Below are positions 33,866 through 42,562 of a stretch of 64,000 nucleotides of DNA, one piece after another; positions within the stretch are counted from its first letter, which is position 1; every line of letters begins with the position of its first letter. The stretch spans positions 1-64,000 of the forward strand of contig NZ_JYCN01000008.1 in assembly GCF_000876655.1 (NCBI RefSeq). Direction: 5' to 3'. The notes beneath the pieces are model-generated. The model was not told the DNA's origin and did no database searches. It worked only from the letters and a program-made list of their open reading frames with translations. The translations under genes and the position numbers were made by a program. Source of the stretch: Arthrobacter sp. SPG23. Its GTDB lineage: Bacteria; Actinomycetota; Actinomycetes; Actinomycetales; Micrococcaceae.

Positions 33866-34327
33866 ATGGACACCGAATCAGCACCAACGCGGCCACCCAT
33901 CAAGGAGCCGCACTTCGGGCCCCGCGTATCCATCACAGGGATCATCATCGCCATCCTTTGGGTGATCACTTTCAACAGCCACCCTCCCCAGGAAGGCAGT
34001 GTGTTCACTAACGGAACCGTCGTCGACCAAGAGATCGCCTCCAAGGGCATCTGCTCACCGATCGCCGAGCTGATTGTGGACGGAGTTGCCTACCGGACTC
34101 GTCCAGGCCTCGGAGCCGAGCCCTGTGCACACGAAATCGGCGATCCGATCGAGGTCGCGTACCACCCCGACGACATCAGCGGAACCCTGCAGATTCCTTA
34201 CGATGACAAGGCCACACGGCAAGTGATCGTCATTTCCTTGCCCGGCTGGATTCTTCTCTTGGCCAGCGCCGTCTCACTTGTCAACAACATCAGGTACCGC
34301 CGGAGAATGCGGTCGGCCCCGGCCTGA
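33866..34327 (+). CDS. DUF3592-like membrane protein
   Basis: The 153-residue protein has one membrane helix near 23-42 and another near 124-142, with an extracytoplasmic beta-rich domain between them. That domain (GTVVDQE, VDGVAYRTRPGLG, EVAYHPDDISG) matches the DUF3592 pattern, and its two cysteines could form a disulfide. The function is unknown. ATG 33866 is preceded by GGAG. It is followed by hairpins and then by the tRNA-Thr gene on the other strand. Confidence 0.8.
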   Translation: MDTESAPTRPPIKEPHFGPRVSITGIIIAILWVITFNSHPPQEGSVFTNGTVVDQEIASKGICSPIAELIVDGVAYRTRPGLGAEPCAHEIGDPIEVAYHPDDISGTLQIPYDDKATRQVIVISLPGWILLLASAVSLVNNIRYRRRMRSAPA

Positions 34328-34496
34328 ACACGCGGCAGCCGGCGTCGTCGCGCTGCTATTTTCGGAGCGGGCACCCGGGGCGGTCACGTGGCCGGCCGAC
34401 GTCTCGTCGCGCATCAGGCGGGTCAATTCCCCGTGCTCAATGTGTGCCGTACGGTCGCCTTGAGCTCAAACGGCGACCACAGATATGCCAGTAAAA

Positions 34497-34535
34497 AACC
34501 CCGCATCGTCACCGAACCAGCGACAACACGGGGTT
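34497..34535 (-). terminator. intrinsic terminator of tRNA-Thr
   Basis: AACCCCG at 34497-34503 pairs with CGGGGTT at 34529-34535, and the minus strand continues into TTTTTT. It ends 8 bases past the tRNA. Confidence 0.8.
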
Positions 34536-34542
34536 CTTCCCG

Positions 34543-34615
34543 AGCTTCCTATCAGAATCGAACTGATGACCTTTTCATTACGAGTGAAACGCTCTACCGA
34601 CTGAGCTAAGGAAGC
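34543..34615 (-). tRNA. tRNA-Thr (anticodon CGT)
   Basis: A standard class I cloverleaf on the minus strand: acceptor GCTTCCT paired with AGGAAGC, D arm TAGCTCAGTCGGTAGAGC, anticodon loop CTCGTAA in the stem TTTCA/TGAAA (anticodon CGT, reading ACG), and T arm CAGTTCGATTCTG. CCA is not encoded. Confidence 0.97.
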
Positions 34616-34852
34616 ACCGCACGAAATTCCCGGAAGAACCGGGCGGATCATGCAAGAGACAACTGTAATAGAGTCCCTTCCCCGGGTCAAAATGAGCCAT
34701 TCATGTGCCCGCCGGGTCGCCGTCTCCGACGTTGTCTGGATGTTCACCCGGCCGTCGGGGCGGGTTCAGCAGGGTGTCCGGGAGCGCCTGCACTGTGGAA
34801 CGACCACATGCGGCCGCGTCGGCGGCCGTTTCTCAGCGAAGGGGCTTGGGCC

Positions 34853-35629
34853 ATGACTCCGGACACAGCAGACGCATCCGCACGGGAAGTATGGGAAACC
34901 GCGCCGGCAGCGGCCCGCACACAGCCGGGTGCCGCCAAAGATGTCCGGCACGAGGTCCGGCTGGCCGTCGTGGCGATGGTGGGAACAACGGTGTTCGACG
35001 GCGGCCTGCTGGAGCGCGCCATGACCCGCACCCTGGCGGACCAGGGTGTGGCGGAAGGGTCGGCGCCGTTTGAGCGCATGCTCCGGTACGCACGGGACAC
35101 CGCAGGGACGTCGAAACTTGAAGTCTTCAGCCATCTGTTCGAGGACCGTTCACGGGCGGCCGCGGCGAACTCTTTCTTCGAGCGCAGCTGCGATGAACTG
35201 ATAGCAGACGGCATCATCCGGGCCGTTCCCGGCGCCGAGGACGCCATTGGCTGGCTGCGGGAGGCCGGCATCATGGTCTGCCTAGCCACCGGGTTCGGTC
35301 GCCACACGCAGAACATGGTGCTGGAAAGCCTTGGCTGGATGGGGCTGGCGGACCTGAGCCTTTGCCCGGCCGACGCAGGGCGGGGCAGGCCCTATCCGGA
35401 CATGATCCTGACAGCCGTCCTGGCGCTGGACCTGGACGATGTCCGGAAGGTTGCCGTCGTGGGTGACAGCTGCGCAGACATCGAATCGGGACTGCGGGCC
35501 GGAGCCACCACGGTGGCCGGAGTCCTCACGGGGGCGCACGGGGAGCCGGCCCTGCGAGCGGCGGGTGCCACCGCCGTCGTGCAGTCCGTCCGTGACCTGC
35601 CGGTGCTGCTGGAGCCCCGGTGCGCTTAG
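34853..35629 (+). CDS. HAD-superfamily phosphonatase-like protein lacking the nucleophile
   Basis: The 258-residue protein aligns with phosphonatase-like HAD hydrolases (PhnX relatives): motif II Thr in LATGFGRH, motif III Arg in AGRGRPYPDM, and motif IV VGDSCADIESG are visible. Motif I, normally DxAGT, reads VVAMVGTTV, so the aspartate that forms the phospho-enzyme is Ala41. The DNA codon is an unambiguous GCG. The protein is therefore probably not a normal phosphatase or phosphonatase and may be regulatory or degenerate. ATG 34853 is preceded by AAGGGG. It converges with the TAP-type peptidase. Confidence 0.85.
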   Translation: MTPDTADASAREVWETAPAAARTQPGAAKDVRHEVRLAVVAMVGTTVFDGGLLERAMTRTLADQGVAEGSAPFERMLRYARDTAGTSKLEVFSHLFEDRSRAAAANSFFERSCDELIADGIIRAVPGAEDAIGWLREAGIMVCLATGFGRHTQNMVLESLGWMGLADLSLCPADAGRGRPYPDMILTAVLALDLDDVRKVAVVGDSCADIESGLRAGATTVAGVLTGAHGEPALRAAGATAVVQSVRDLPVLLEPRCA

Positions 35630-35674
35630 CCGGTTACGGCAACGCGGCTTGAGGCAACGCGGCGGTGCGCCCGC

Positions 35675-37249
35675 CTAACACTGCGTGTTATCCGCAGGCG
35701 CCTCTCCGGTGAGGAGGTAGCCGTCCACGGCGTCGGTGACGCAGCTGTTGGAGCGCCCGTACGCCGTGTGGCCTTCGCCCTTCCACGTCACCAGCGACGC
35801 GTTGCCCAGCTGCTTGCGCAGGGCCCCCGCCCATTCCACCGGCGTCGCGGGGTCACCTGTGGTGCCCACCACCAGAATGGGGGCCGAGCCCGGGTACTCC
35901 ACGGGCGCCGGCGTGCGGATGCTCTTGTAGGGCCAGTCCTGGCAGTTGGTGCCGCCGTAGGCAAAGAAGTAGCCCAGAGTGGGGGATTCCTGCCGCAGCT
36001 TCTGCTCTTCGGCCCGCATGGCGGCAGGGTCCGTCACCATGGGGTAGTCCAGGCAGTTGATGGCGTTGAAGGCGAAGGCGCTGTTGGACGTGTATTTGCC
36101 GCTCGGGTCGCGGTCGGCGCCAAAGTCGGCCAGCCGCAGCATCGGCGAGGGATCGCCCTTGAGGGCCGCGTCCAGCGCCTGGGTGAGCAACGGCCAGTTG
36201 TCGTCGTTGTACAGGGGCAAAATGAGGCCGCTGACGAAGGCCGAGCCGGTCACCATCCTGCCGTCCTGGGCGCGCCGCGGACTCGCGTCCACGGACTCCA
36301 CCAGGTCCCGGATCTGCTGGACGCCGCTGTCCACGGTACCGGTCAGGGGGCAGCCGCTATCCGCGAGGCACTTCGCCACGTAGGCGCGGATTGCCTTCTC
36401 AAACGCGCGGGCCTGGCCGCTGGTGAGCTCCTCGTTGCTGAGGGAAGGGTCCAGGGCGCCGTCCAGCACCATGCGGCCCACGTGGTCCGGGAACAGGGAA
36501 GCGTAGGTGGATCCCAGGAAGGTGCCGTAGGAGTAGCCCAAGTAGTTCAGTTTGGTGTCGTTGACCACGGCCCGCAGGATGTCCAGGTCCTTGGCAGCGC
36601 TGACCGTGTCCACGTGGGCCAGCACAGGGCCGGTCTTTTCGGCGCACTTGGCCGCCGTTGCCTTGTTGTCGGCGAGGGCGGCTGCGAGGCCGGCGTCCGA
36701 ACTCAGGTCGTAGTTCTTGGCGCGGGACTCGTCGCGTTCCTGGTCGGTGAGGCACGTGACGGGGGCGGACCGCTTCACGCCGCGCGGGTCGAAGCCCACC
36801 AGGTCGTAGCGGGCACGCACTTCACTGGAAACGTTCGTCGCACCGGCGTCCTTGACGAAGTCGTAGCCCGAACCGCCCGGACCGCCGGGGTTCACCAGCA
36901 GGCTGCCGGTCTTTTTGCCCGTTGCCTTCATTTTGAGGGCCGCAATCTCGATGCTGTCGCCGGCGGGCTTCGCATAGTCCACGGGGACCTTGATTTTGGC
37001 GCACTCGAGCTTGTCCTCGCAGGACGTCCAGGAAACTTCCTGCGAGTAGAAGCTCCGGAGCTCTTCGGGAGCCGCTTCGGCGATGGACGGGTCGGCTTTG
37101 CCGGTGCTCCCGCCGCCCGATCCGCCGTCGGACTGGCCCAGCAGGGTGCAGCCTGTCAGGGCGAGCAACACGGCCAGGGTGCCAGCAGCTGCCTTGGCCG
37201 CGGCCGATCCGGACCGTGACCGTAGGGGCAGACGTCGGGCAGGCTTCAT
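35675..37249 (-). CDS. alpha/beta-hydrolase lipoprotein, tripeptidyl aminopeptidase (TAP) type
   Basis: The 524-residue protein has a lipoprotein signal peptide with lipobox LTGC (Cys34), so it is likely anchored outside the cytoplasmic membrane. The hydrolase fold shows the oxyanion region NPGGPGGSG, the nucleophile elbow GYSYGTFLG with Ser240, the C-terminal TAP-like domain with the Asp in TTGDPATPVEWA, and the His in WKGEGHTAYG. It resembles Streptomyces SlpD/TAP and mycobacterial CaeA-like enzymes that trim peptides from the N-terminus or cleave esters. ATG 37249 is preceded by AAGGAG. It follows holB on the same strand after 74 bp. Confidence 0.93.
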   Translation of the reverse strand: MKPARRLPLRSRSGSAAAKAAAGTLAVLLALTGCTLLGQSDGGSGGGSTGKADPSIAEAAPEELRSFYSQEVSWTSCEDKLECAKIKVPVDYAKPAGDSIEIAALKMKATGKKTGSLLVNPGGPGGSGYDFVKDAGATNVSSEVRARYDLVGFDPRGVKRSAPVTCLTDQERDESRAKNYDLSSDAGLAAALADNKATAAKCAEKTGPVLAHVDTVSAAKDLDILRAVVNDTKLNYLGYSYGTFLGSTYASLFPDHVGRMVLDGALDPSLSNEELTSGQARAFEKAIRAYVAKCLADSGCPLTGTVDSGVQQIRDLVESVDASPRRAQDGRMVTGSAFVSGLILPLYNDDNWPLLTQALDAALKGDPSPMLRLADFGADRDPSGKYTSNSAFAFNAINCLDYPMVTDPAAMRAEEQKLRQESPTLGYFFAYGGTNCQDWPYKSIRTPAPVEYPGSAPILVVGTTGDPATPVEWAGALRKQLGNASLVTWKGEGHTAYGRSNSCVTDAVDGYLLTGEAPADNTQC

Positions 37250-37323
37250 GCAGGGCTCCTTGAGGGACTTGGCGTGGGCTCGGGCGAACATACGGCGGCC
37301 GGAGGGGGTCAGGCGGGGCTGCA

Positions 37324-38466
37324 CTAGATCAGGCTCGCCGCCATGGATTCGATGGCCAGCAGGGGCGCCACGTTGGTGGTGGTGATCCGTTGTCGCGCCT
37401 TGTTGATGGCATCCATCCGGGCAAGTGTTGCCTCCGGACCTGAACGGGCGGCAAACTCCGCCAGCTCGCTCCTGAGTTCAACGTTCACCAGCTCCACCGC
37501 GTTCCCCATCTGGATGATCAGCACGTCACGGTAAAACGAGAGCAGGTCCGTGAGGGTCCGGTCAAGGGAATCGGTAATGGAACGTTTGGCCCGCCGCTTC
37601 TGGTCATCCTCGAGCTGCTTGAGCTGGCTTCTCATGGCGGGCGGCAGGGTGCCGCTTTCCGGTGCCCCGAGCGTGGCCAGGAGCGCCGCCTTTTCTTCGG
37701 CGTCGCGCACTTCGTTGGAGCTGTTGGCTTCCTCGGTGGCGATCTTCACCAGCTTTTCGGCCATCAGGACCGCGGCGGTGATGCCCCGCAGTCCCAGCGG
37801 AAAGCGGACGGTTTCCATGCGCCGCTCGCGGGCGTCGGCATCCCGGGCGAGCCGGCGGGCAATGCCCACATGGCTCTGGGCCGCGCGGGCCGCGCGTTCA
37901 GCAAGAGCCGGATCCACGCCGTCGCGCCTCACCAGCAGCGCCGCGACGTCGGCAGCAGGGGGGAGCCGCAGCGCCACCGGCCGGCAGCGGGAACGGATGG
38001 TGACCAGGACGTCCGCCGGCGACGGCGCGCACAGCATCCACACGGTGCGGGGCGTGGGCTCCTCGATTGCCTTGAGCAGCACGTTCGTGGTCCGTTCCGC
38101 CATGCGGTCGGCATCCTCCACCACGATGATCCGCCAGCGTCCGGACGAGGGTCGGTTTCCCGCCGTGGACACGAGGTCCCGGGCTTCATCAATGGTGATG
38201 GTGACTTTTTCGGTGCGGACGAAGGCCACATCCGAATGCGTTTCCCCCAGGATGGTCAGGCAGGCGGCGCATTCGCCGCAGCCGCGCTTGGTGACGTCCT
38301 CCTGGTCGCAGTTGAGGGCGGCGGCAAAGGCTTTAGCGGCGTTGGACCGGCCGGATCCGGGCGGCCCGGTGAACAGCCAGGCATGGGTCAAGCCTTCGCC
38401 CTGTGCGGCCTGGCGGAGTTGGGCGACGACGGCGGGCTGGCCCTGCAGATCGTCCCAGACCGTCAC
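37324..38466 (-). CDS. holB: DNA polymerase III subunit delta'
   Basis: The 380-residue protein is a clamp-loader subunit of the replisome. It has an AAA+ fold with the degenerate P-loop GPPGSGRSNA (Arg in place of Lys, usual for non-ATP-binding delta' in actinobacteria), the zinc-binding set CDQ...CGECAAC, the VVEDADRM motif, and the SRC-type sensor TIRSRCRPVAL. The GTG start at 38466 overlaps the tmk stop (GTGA), so translation is coupled to tmk. Downstream lies the TAP peptidase gene, which is unrelated. Confidence 0.95.
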   Translation of the reverse strand: MTVWDDLQGQPAVVAQLRQAAQGEGLTHAWLFTGPPGSGRSNAAKAFAAALNCDQEDVTKRGCGECAACLTILGETHSDVAFVRTEKVTITIDEARDLVSTAGNRPSSGRWRIIVVEDADRMAERTTNVLLKAIEEPTPRTVWMLCAPSPADVLVTIRSRCRPVALRLPPAADVAALLVRRDGVDPALAERAARAAQSHVGIARRLARDADARERRMETVRFPLGLRGITAAVLMAEKLVKIATEEANSSNEVRDAEEKAALLATLGAPESGTLPPAMRSQLKQLEDDQKRRAKRSITDSLDRTLTDLLSFYRDVLIIQMGNAVELVNVELRSELAEFAARSGPEATLARMDAINKARQRITTTNVAPLLAIESMAASLI

Positions 38467-39131
38467 GGGGCAACGCCTTCTGCGGTGACCTGCCGGGCCC
38501 CTATCAGCGCATCCACCCGTGCCAGGATGAGCCCGGCCAGCTCGGCGACGGGCAGGTGGGCCGGCAGCACCAGGTAACGGTCCGGCCGGCCCGCGGCCAG
38601 GTCAAGGAAAGCGTTACGGATCGTGGCGTGGAATTCGTCCGCTTCGGATTCCATCCGGTCTTCGGCGGCGTCACCGGCGGTGCGGCGGAGACGGCCCACG
38701 GCGGGGTCGACGTCAAGCAGCACGGTCAGGTCCGGGAGCAGTCCGGATGTGGCCCATTCGTTCAGTTCGCGCACGGCATCGGTTCCGAGTTCCCGTCCGG
38801 CGCCCTGGTAGGCCACTGAGGAATCGATGTAACGGTCCGTGAGGACGATGTCGCCGCGTTCCAGGGCGGGCAGGATGACCTGGTCCGCGTGGGCGGCACG
38901 GGATGCGGCAAAGATCAGGGCTTCGGTGCGGGCGTCGATGTGGCCGTGGCCGTGGTCCAGTACCAGGGACCGCAGCTTTTCACCGATCGGCGTGCCGCCC
39001 GGTTCCCGGGTGCGCAGCACCGTGAAGCCGCGCGAATCAAGGGCCCCGGCCAGTGCTGCGGCCTGCGTGGACTTGCCTGCGCCGTCGCCGCCTTCGAAGG
39101 CGATGAACAGTCCGGGGTTCTGGGTAGTCAC
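38463..39131 (-). CDS. tmk: thymidylate kinase
   Basis: The 222-residue enzyme phosphorylates dTMP to dTDP. The P-loop EGGDGAGKST is at about 13-22, REPGGTPIGE is the dTMP-binding DR/REPGG region, and TDRYIDSSVAYQGAGR is the conserved DRY segment. Length is normal. The start is GTG 39131; the nearby ATG is out of frame. It forms a coupled pair with holB, an arrangement common across bacteria. Confidence 0.96.
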   Translation of the reverse strand: MTTQNPGLFIAFEGGDGAGKSTQAAALAGALDSRGFTVLRTREPGGTPIGEKLRSLVLDHGHGHIDARTEALIFAASRAAHADQVILPALERGDIVLTDRYIDSSVAYQGAGRELGTDAVRELNEWATSGLLPDLTVLLDVDPAVGRLRRTAGDAAEDRMESEADEFHATIRNAFLDLAAGRPDRYLVLPAHLPVAELAGLILARVDALIGARQVTAEGVAP

Positions 39132-39208
39132 ATGACCAGCCTACCGATAATCACTGACACCGTAGGTGCCGGGCCGTAACGCCTTTCCTGCGCTGTGGGC
39201 CTCCCACG

Positions 39209-39214
39209 TACTCT
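39209..39214 (+). promoter_or_regulatory. -10 box TACTCT, leaderless start at 39221
   Basis: TACTCT ends 6 bases before ATG 39221; no ribosome-binding sequence is present. Confidence 0.5.
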
Positions 39215-39220
39215 TTCACC

Positions 39221-40405
39221 ATGAGTCTTTCCGAACAGCAAGCGGCCGCGCTGTCGGCTGAAACGGTGGTTGTGGCCGCCGGCCGCCCGGCCCGCAAACG
39301 CGATGCGCCCGTCAACCCGCCCATCGTCCTGTCCTCCACCTATTTCGGGACGGGACCGCTCGCAGACGGCGACCGCGGCTACGGGCGCTACTCCAATCCC
39401 ACGTGGGATCCCTTCGAAGAAGCCCTGGGCCAGCTGGAGGGGTCGTCCCTCCCAGGGCTGCTGTACGCCTCCGGGCTGGCCGCCGTCAGTTCGGCGCTGT
39501 CCCTCATCCCGGCCGGGGGAGTGCTGGTGATGCCGTCGCACAGCTATGCCGGTTCATTGGTGATGGCAACGGAACTCGCGGAGAAGGGCCTGTTCGAACT
39601 TCGCACCGTGGACATCGCGGACACCGATGCCGTGAAGGCCCTGCTCGCTCCGGCGGAGGGCAAGCCCGCCAGCATGCTGTGGCTGGAAAGCCCCACCAAC
39701 CCGATGCTCGGCATCGCTGACATCCGTGCCCTGACCGCTGCCGCCCACGAGGCAGGCGCGATCGTTGTCACCGACAACACGTTTTCCACGCCACTCGTCC
39801 AGCAGCCGCTGAGCCTGGGGTCCGACGTCGTCCTCCATTCCGTGACCAAATACCTGGCCGGACATTCCGACGTCGTTTTGGGCGCCCTGGTGACCTCCGA
39901 CGCTGCGATCCGCGCAAAGCTGCTGCACCACCGCATCATCCACGGCGGTATTGCAGGCCCGTTCGAAGCCTGGCTTGCACTGCGCGGGCTGCGGACCCTG
40001 GCGCTGCGCATCGAGCGTTCGCAGGCGTCGGCGGCCGTCCTTGCCGAGCGGCTGAGCAACCATCCCCGGATCGAGAGCATCCGGTTCCCGGGACTGGAAA
40101 CGGATCCCGGCCACGAGCGCGCCAAGTCGCAGATGAAGGGCTTCGGTTCCATCCTGTGCGTGCAGATCGCCCCGGCCGGCGGCCTCAACGGGGCCGAGGC
40201 TGCGGACAAGGTGGTCCGTGCCCTGCACCTGTGGCTGCCCGCCACCTCGCTGGGCGGGGTTGAATCCCTGATTGAACGACGACGCCGCCACGCGGCCGAA
40301 CCGGTCAGCGTACCGGACAACCTGGTCCGCCTGAGCGTCGGGATTGAAAACGTTGAAGACCTCTGGGCCGATTTGGAGCAGGCCTTGGACGCTTTGGGCG
40401 GCTAG
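39221..40405 (+). CDS. trans-sulfuration family PLP enzyme (cystathionine gamma-synthase/lyase-like)
   Basis: The 394-residue protein is a fold-type I PLP enzyme of the Cys/Met metabolism family. Landmarks are YGRYSNPTW near the N-terminus, SGLAAVSSAL, the LESPTNPMLGIADI segment, VTDNTFSTP, the PLP lysine in SVTKYLAGHSD, and the C-terminal SLGGVESLIERR and RLSVGIENVEDL. It could be a synthase (metB-like), a lyase or a methionine gamma-lyase; sequence alone does not decide. The neighbours are not sulfur genes. DUF2516 follows 9 bp later. Confidence 0.9.
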   Translation: MSLSEQQAAALSAETVVVAAGRPARKRDAPVNPPIVLSSTYFGTGPLADGDRGYGRYSNPTWDPFEEALGQLEGSSLPGLLYASGLAAVSSALSLIPAGGVLVMPSHSYAGSLVMATELAEKGLFELRTVDIADTDAVKALLAPAEGKPASMLWLESPTNPMLGIADIRALTAAAHEAGAIVVTDNTFSTPLVQQPLSLGSDVVLHSVTKYLAGHSDVVLGALVTSDAAIRAKLLHHRIIHGGIAGPFEAWLALRGLRTLALRIERSQASAAVLAERLSNHPRIESIRFPGLETDPGHERAKSQMKGFGSILCVQIAPAGGLNGAEAADKVVRALHLWLPATSLGGVESLIERRRRHAAEPVSVPDNLVRLSVGIENVEDLWADLEQALDALGG

Positions 40406-40408
40406 GCT
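40403..40408 (+). promoter_or_regulatory. -10 box TAGGCT, leaderless start of the DUF2516 gene
   Basis: TAGGCT ends 6 bases before GTG 40415 and includes the TAG stop codon of the preceding gene. Confidence 0.5.
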
Positions 40409-40414
40409 GGGGAC

Positions 40415-40768
40415 GTGGACGGAAAACAGTTGATTATCTTCGTCGAGACCTGGGTCTATTTCATCCTTGCGCTCGTGGCTTTTGGTCTTGAAGCATGGGC
40501 GTTCTTTGATTGCCTGCGCCACAAGGCGAACGCCTTTGAGGCTGTTTCCAAGCGGACCAAAACGTTCTGGCTGGCATTGACCGGCGGCGCTGTGGCCATC
40601 GGCGGCCTGTCCCTTTACGGTGGCGGCGGTGGCGGTTTCGGCACCCTCGGCCTGTTCGGCCTCGCGGCGGTCACCGCTGCGTCGGTGTACCTCGCTGACG
40701 TGCGACCCGCAGTGAAAGACGCCGGCCGCGGCGGCAGCCGCAACATGGGTCCCTACGGGCCCTGGTAA
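40415..40768 (+). CDS. DUF2516 family membrane protein
   Basis: The 117-residue protein matches the actinobacterial DUF2516 family. The N-terminal half has a helix (LIIFVETWVYFILALVAFGL) ending in the conserved DCLRHKANAF, then KTFWLALTGGAVAIG and a second and third helix around a Gly-rich turn. The end, MGPYGPW, is typical. The function is unknown. The GTG start is chosen because of the -10 box 6 bases before it. Confidence 0.88.
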   Translation: MDGKQLIIFVETWVYFILALVAFGLEAWAFFDCLRHKANAFEAVSKRTKTFWLALTGGAVAIGGLSLYGGGGGGFGTLGLFGLAAVTAASVYLADVRPAVKDAGRGGSRNMGPYGPW

Positions 40769-40780
40769 CCAGGCAACACC

Positions 40781-41638
40781 TCAGGCGGGCGCCACAGCGT
40801 CCCAACCGACAGTTAACTCGCCCAGCCGCCAGCGTGACGGTCCGTCCTGGACGGGCCAGCCGCCGTCGAGCATTGCGCGGCACATGGCTGTCCACCGTTG
40901 CCGGTTCCCGAACGCGGCCAGCGGCGCTGCGTCCAGCCAGGCCTTGTCCAGTGCCTGCAGGAAGCCGTGGATTCTCTCCCCGGGCACGTTCCGGTGGATC
41001 AGGGCTTTCGGCAGGCGCTCGGCAATCTCGGAGGGCAGCGCGAAGCCGCCGAAGCGCATGGAGATGCTCAGGCTCAGCGGACCGCCGGCGTCCAGCGCCA
41101 CCCAGGTCACGCGGCGTCCGATTTCGTCGCAGGTGCCGTCGATGAACAGCCCGTTGGGGCCCAGCCGGCCCCGGACCAGCGCCCAGATGGCCTCAACGTC
41201 CGCTTCCTCGTACTGCCGAAGGACGTTGAACGCGCGTACTATCACCGGCTGCCCGGGCACGGGGATCTCGAACCCGCCCACATGGAAGCTCAGCCCGGAC
41301 CGCTCCAAGGGTTTGGCCGCCCGGACCCGCTCGGGCTCAATCTCTATCCCGGCCACCCGGACATCCGTGCGCACCGCGGACAAACGGTCGAACAGTTCGA
41401 CGGCGGTGGCCGGCGAGGCGCCGTAGCCCAGGTCAATGACCAGCGGGTCGCTTGCCCGGCGCAGCCGCCAGGCCTGTGTCCCCGTGAGCCACCGGTCCAG
41501 GCGCCGCATCCGGTTGGGGTTGGTGGTGCCGCGGGTCACGTTGCCCACCGGCCGGCTGTTTTTGCCGGCGCCGCCGGCCCCGCCCCTGGTTCCGCTCCCG
41601 GTCCGGGCGGCGGCCACCCGTTCAGCTTTCTGCACCAC
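40781..41638 (-). CDS. class I SAM-dependent methyltransferase-like protein
   Basis: The 285-residue protein shows a Rossmann motif I ([12 protein letters not shown] at about 67-78), an acidic residue after the second strand ([10 protein letters not shown]), and a conserved [15 protein letters not shown] that resembles methyltransferase motif IV/V. The first 45 residues are basic and Gly-rich, without a signal peptide. The substrate is unknown, and loss of activity cannot be excluded. The GTG start at 41638 is followed by a second GTG. It converges with DUF2516 (12 bp between stops) and is divergent from gpmA. Confidence 0.82.
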   Translation of the reverse strand: MVQKAERVAAARTGSGTRGGAGGAGKNSRPVGNVTRGTTNPNRMRRLDRWLTGTQAWRLRRASDPLVIDLGYGASPATAVELFDRLSAVRTDVRVAGIEIEPERVRAAKPLERSGLSFHVGGFEIPVPGQPVIVRAFNVLRQYEEADVEAIWALVRGRLGPNGLFIDGTCDEIGRRVTWVALDAGGPLSLSISMRFGGFALPSEIAERLPKALIHRNVPGERIHGFLQALDKAWLDAAPLAAFGNRQRWTAMCRAMLDGGWPVQDGPSRWRLGELTVGWDAVAPA

Positions 41639-41726
41639 CGGACAAGCTTAACGGTCCTGGTCCCGGCGTCCTGCCCCGATTACGGCCGGCCGGTGTAACG
41701 CTCGGCGGGGCCGCCGCCTGCTCGGC

Positions 41727-41732
41727 TAGGAT
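41727..41732 (+). promoter_or_regulatory. -10 box TAGGAT, leaderless start of gpmA
   Basis: TAGGAT ends 7 bases before ATG 41740. An earlier in-frame ATG at 41731 overlaps this box, so it would not be in the transcript; this decides the start. Confidence 0.55.
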
Positions 41733-41739
41733 GAAAACC

Positions 41740-42486
41740 ATGACTTACAAGCTGATTCTGCTGCGCCACGGCCACAGCGAATGGAACGCCAAGAACCTGT
41801 TCACCGGCTGGGTGGATGTTGACCTTAACGACCAGGGCCGCGAGGAAGCGGCACGCGGCGGGGAGCTTCTGGTTGAGAACAATGTTCTCCCGGATGTGCT
41901 CTACACCTCCCTCCTGAAGCGTGCCATCAACACCGCCAACATCGCCCTGGACAAGGCCGACCGCGGCTGGATCCCGGTCAAGCGCGACTGGCGCCTGAAC
42001 GAGCGCCACTACGGTGCACTGCAGGGCAAGGACAAGGCACAGACGCTTGCCGAGTACGGTGAAGAGCAGTTCATGGAATGGCGCCGTTCGTACGACACCC
42101 CGCCGCCGCCCCTGGACGACAGCAGCGAGTTCTCCCAGGCGCACGATCCCCGCTATGCCGACCTGGGCGACGCCCTCCCGCGCACCGAGTGCCTCAAGGA
42201 CGTCCTCATCCGCCTGATGCCCTACTGGGAATCGGACATCAAGGAAGACCTCAAAGCCGGTAAGACCGTCCTGGTCACCGCCCACGGCAACTCCCTGCGC
42301 GCCTTGGTCAAGCACCTTGACGGCATCAGCGACGAAGCCATTGCCGGCCTGAACATCCCCACCGGCATCCCGCTGGTCTACGACCTCGACGAGGACTTCA
42401 AGCCGCTCAACCCCGGCGGCACCTACCTCGACCCCGAGGCCGCTGCCGAATCCATCAAGGCAGTCGCGAACCAGGGCAAAAAGTAA
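41740..42486 (+). CDS. gpmA: 2,3-bisphosphoglycerate-dependent phosphoglycerate mutase
   Basis: The 248-residue enzyme interconverts 3- and 2-phosphoglycerate in glycolysis. The phosphohistidine motif [10 protein letters not shown] is near residue 7-16, the second histidine lies in [12 protein letters not shown], and [16 protein letters not shown] is a family hallmark. Length is normal. The gene ends in a perfect 20-bp hairpin shared with the convergent phoU. In mycobacteria gpm1 also sits beside senX3-regX3, so the order here is conserved. Confidence 0.97.
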   Translation: MTYKLILLRHGHSEWNAKNLFTGWVDVDLNDQGREEAARGGELLVENNVLPDVLYTSLLKRAINTANIALDKADRGWIPVKRDWRLNERHYGALQGKDKAQTLAEYGEEQFMEWRRSYDTPPPPLDDSSEFSQAHDPRYADLGDALPRTECLKDVLIRLMPYWESDIKEDLKAGKTVLVTAHGNSLRALVKHLDGISDEAIAGLNIPTGIPLVYDLDEDFKPLNPGGTYLDPEAAAESIKAVANQGKK

Positions 42487-42490
42487 GCGA

Positions 42491-42534
42491 ACGACGGCGG
42501 GCCGGTCACCTTTCGGTGACCGGCCCGCCGTCGT
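42491..42534. terminator. bidirectional terminator between gpmA and phoU
   Basis: The 20-bp arms at 42491-42510 and 42515-42534 are perfectly complementary with a TTTC loop, between two convergent stop codons. Confidence 0.9.
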
Positions 42535-42562
42535 TATGCCGGATGGAATCCCGGCTAAGAGA

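Noticed and set aside
37324-38466. Arg instead of Lys in the HolB P-loop as an inactivating mutation
   Set aside because: Delta' subunits normally do not bind ATP, and a Gly-Arg-Ser loop is usual for actinobacterial HolB.
41731-41739. Earlier ATG for gpmA at 41731
   Set aside because: It overlaps the -10 box TAGGAT, so it would not be transcribed; known enzymes begin with MTYKL-like sequence.
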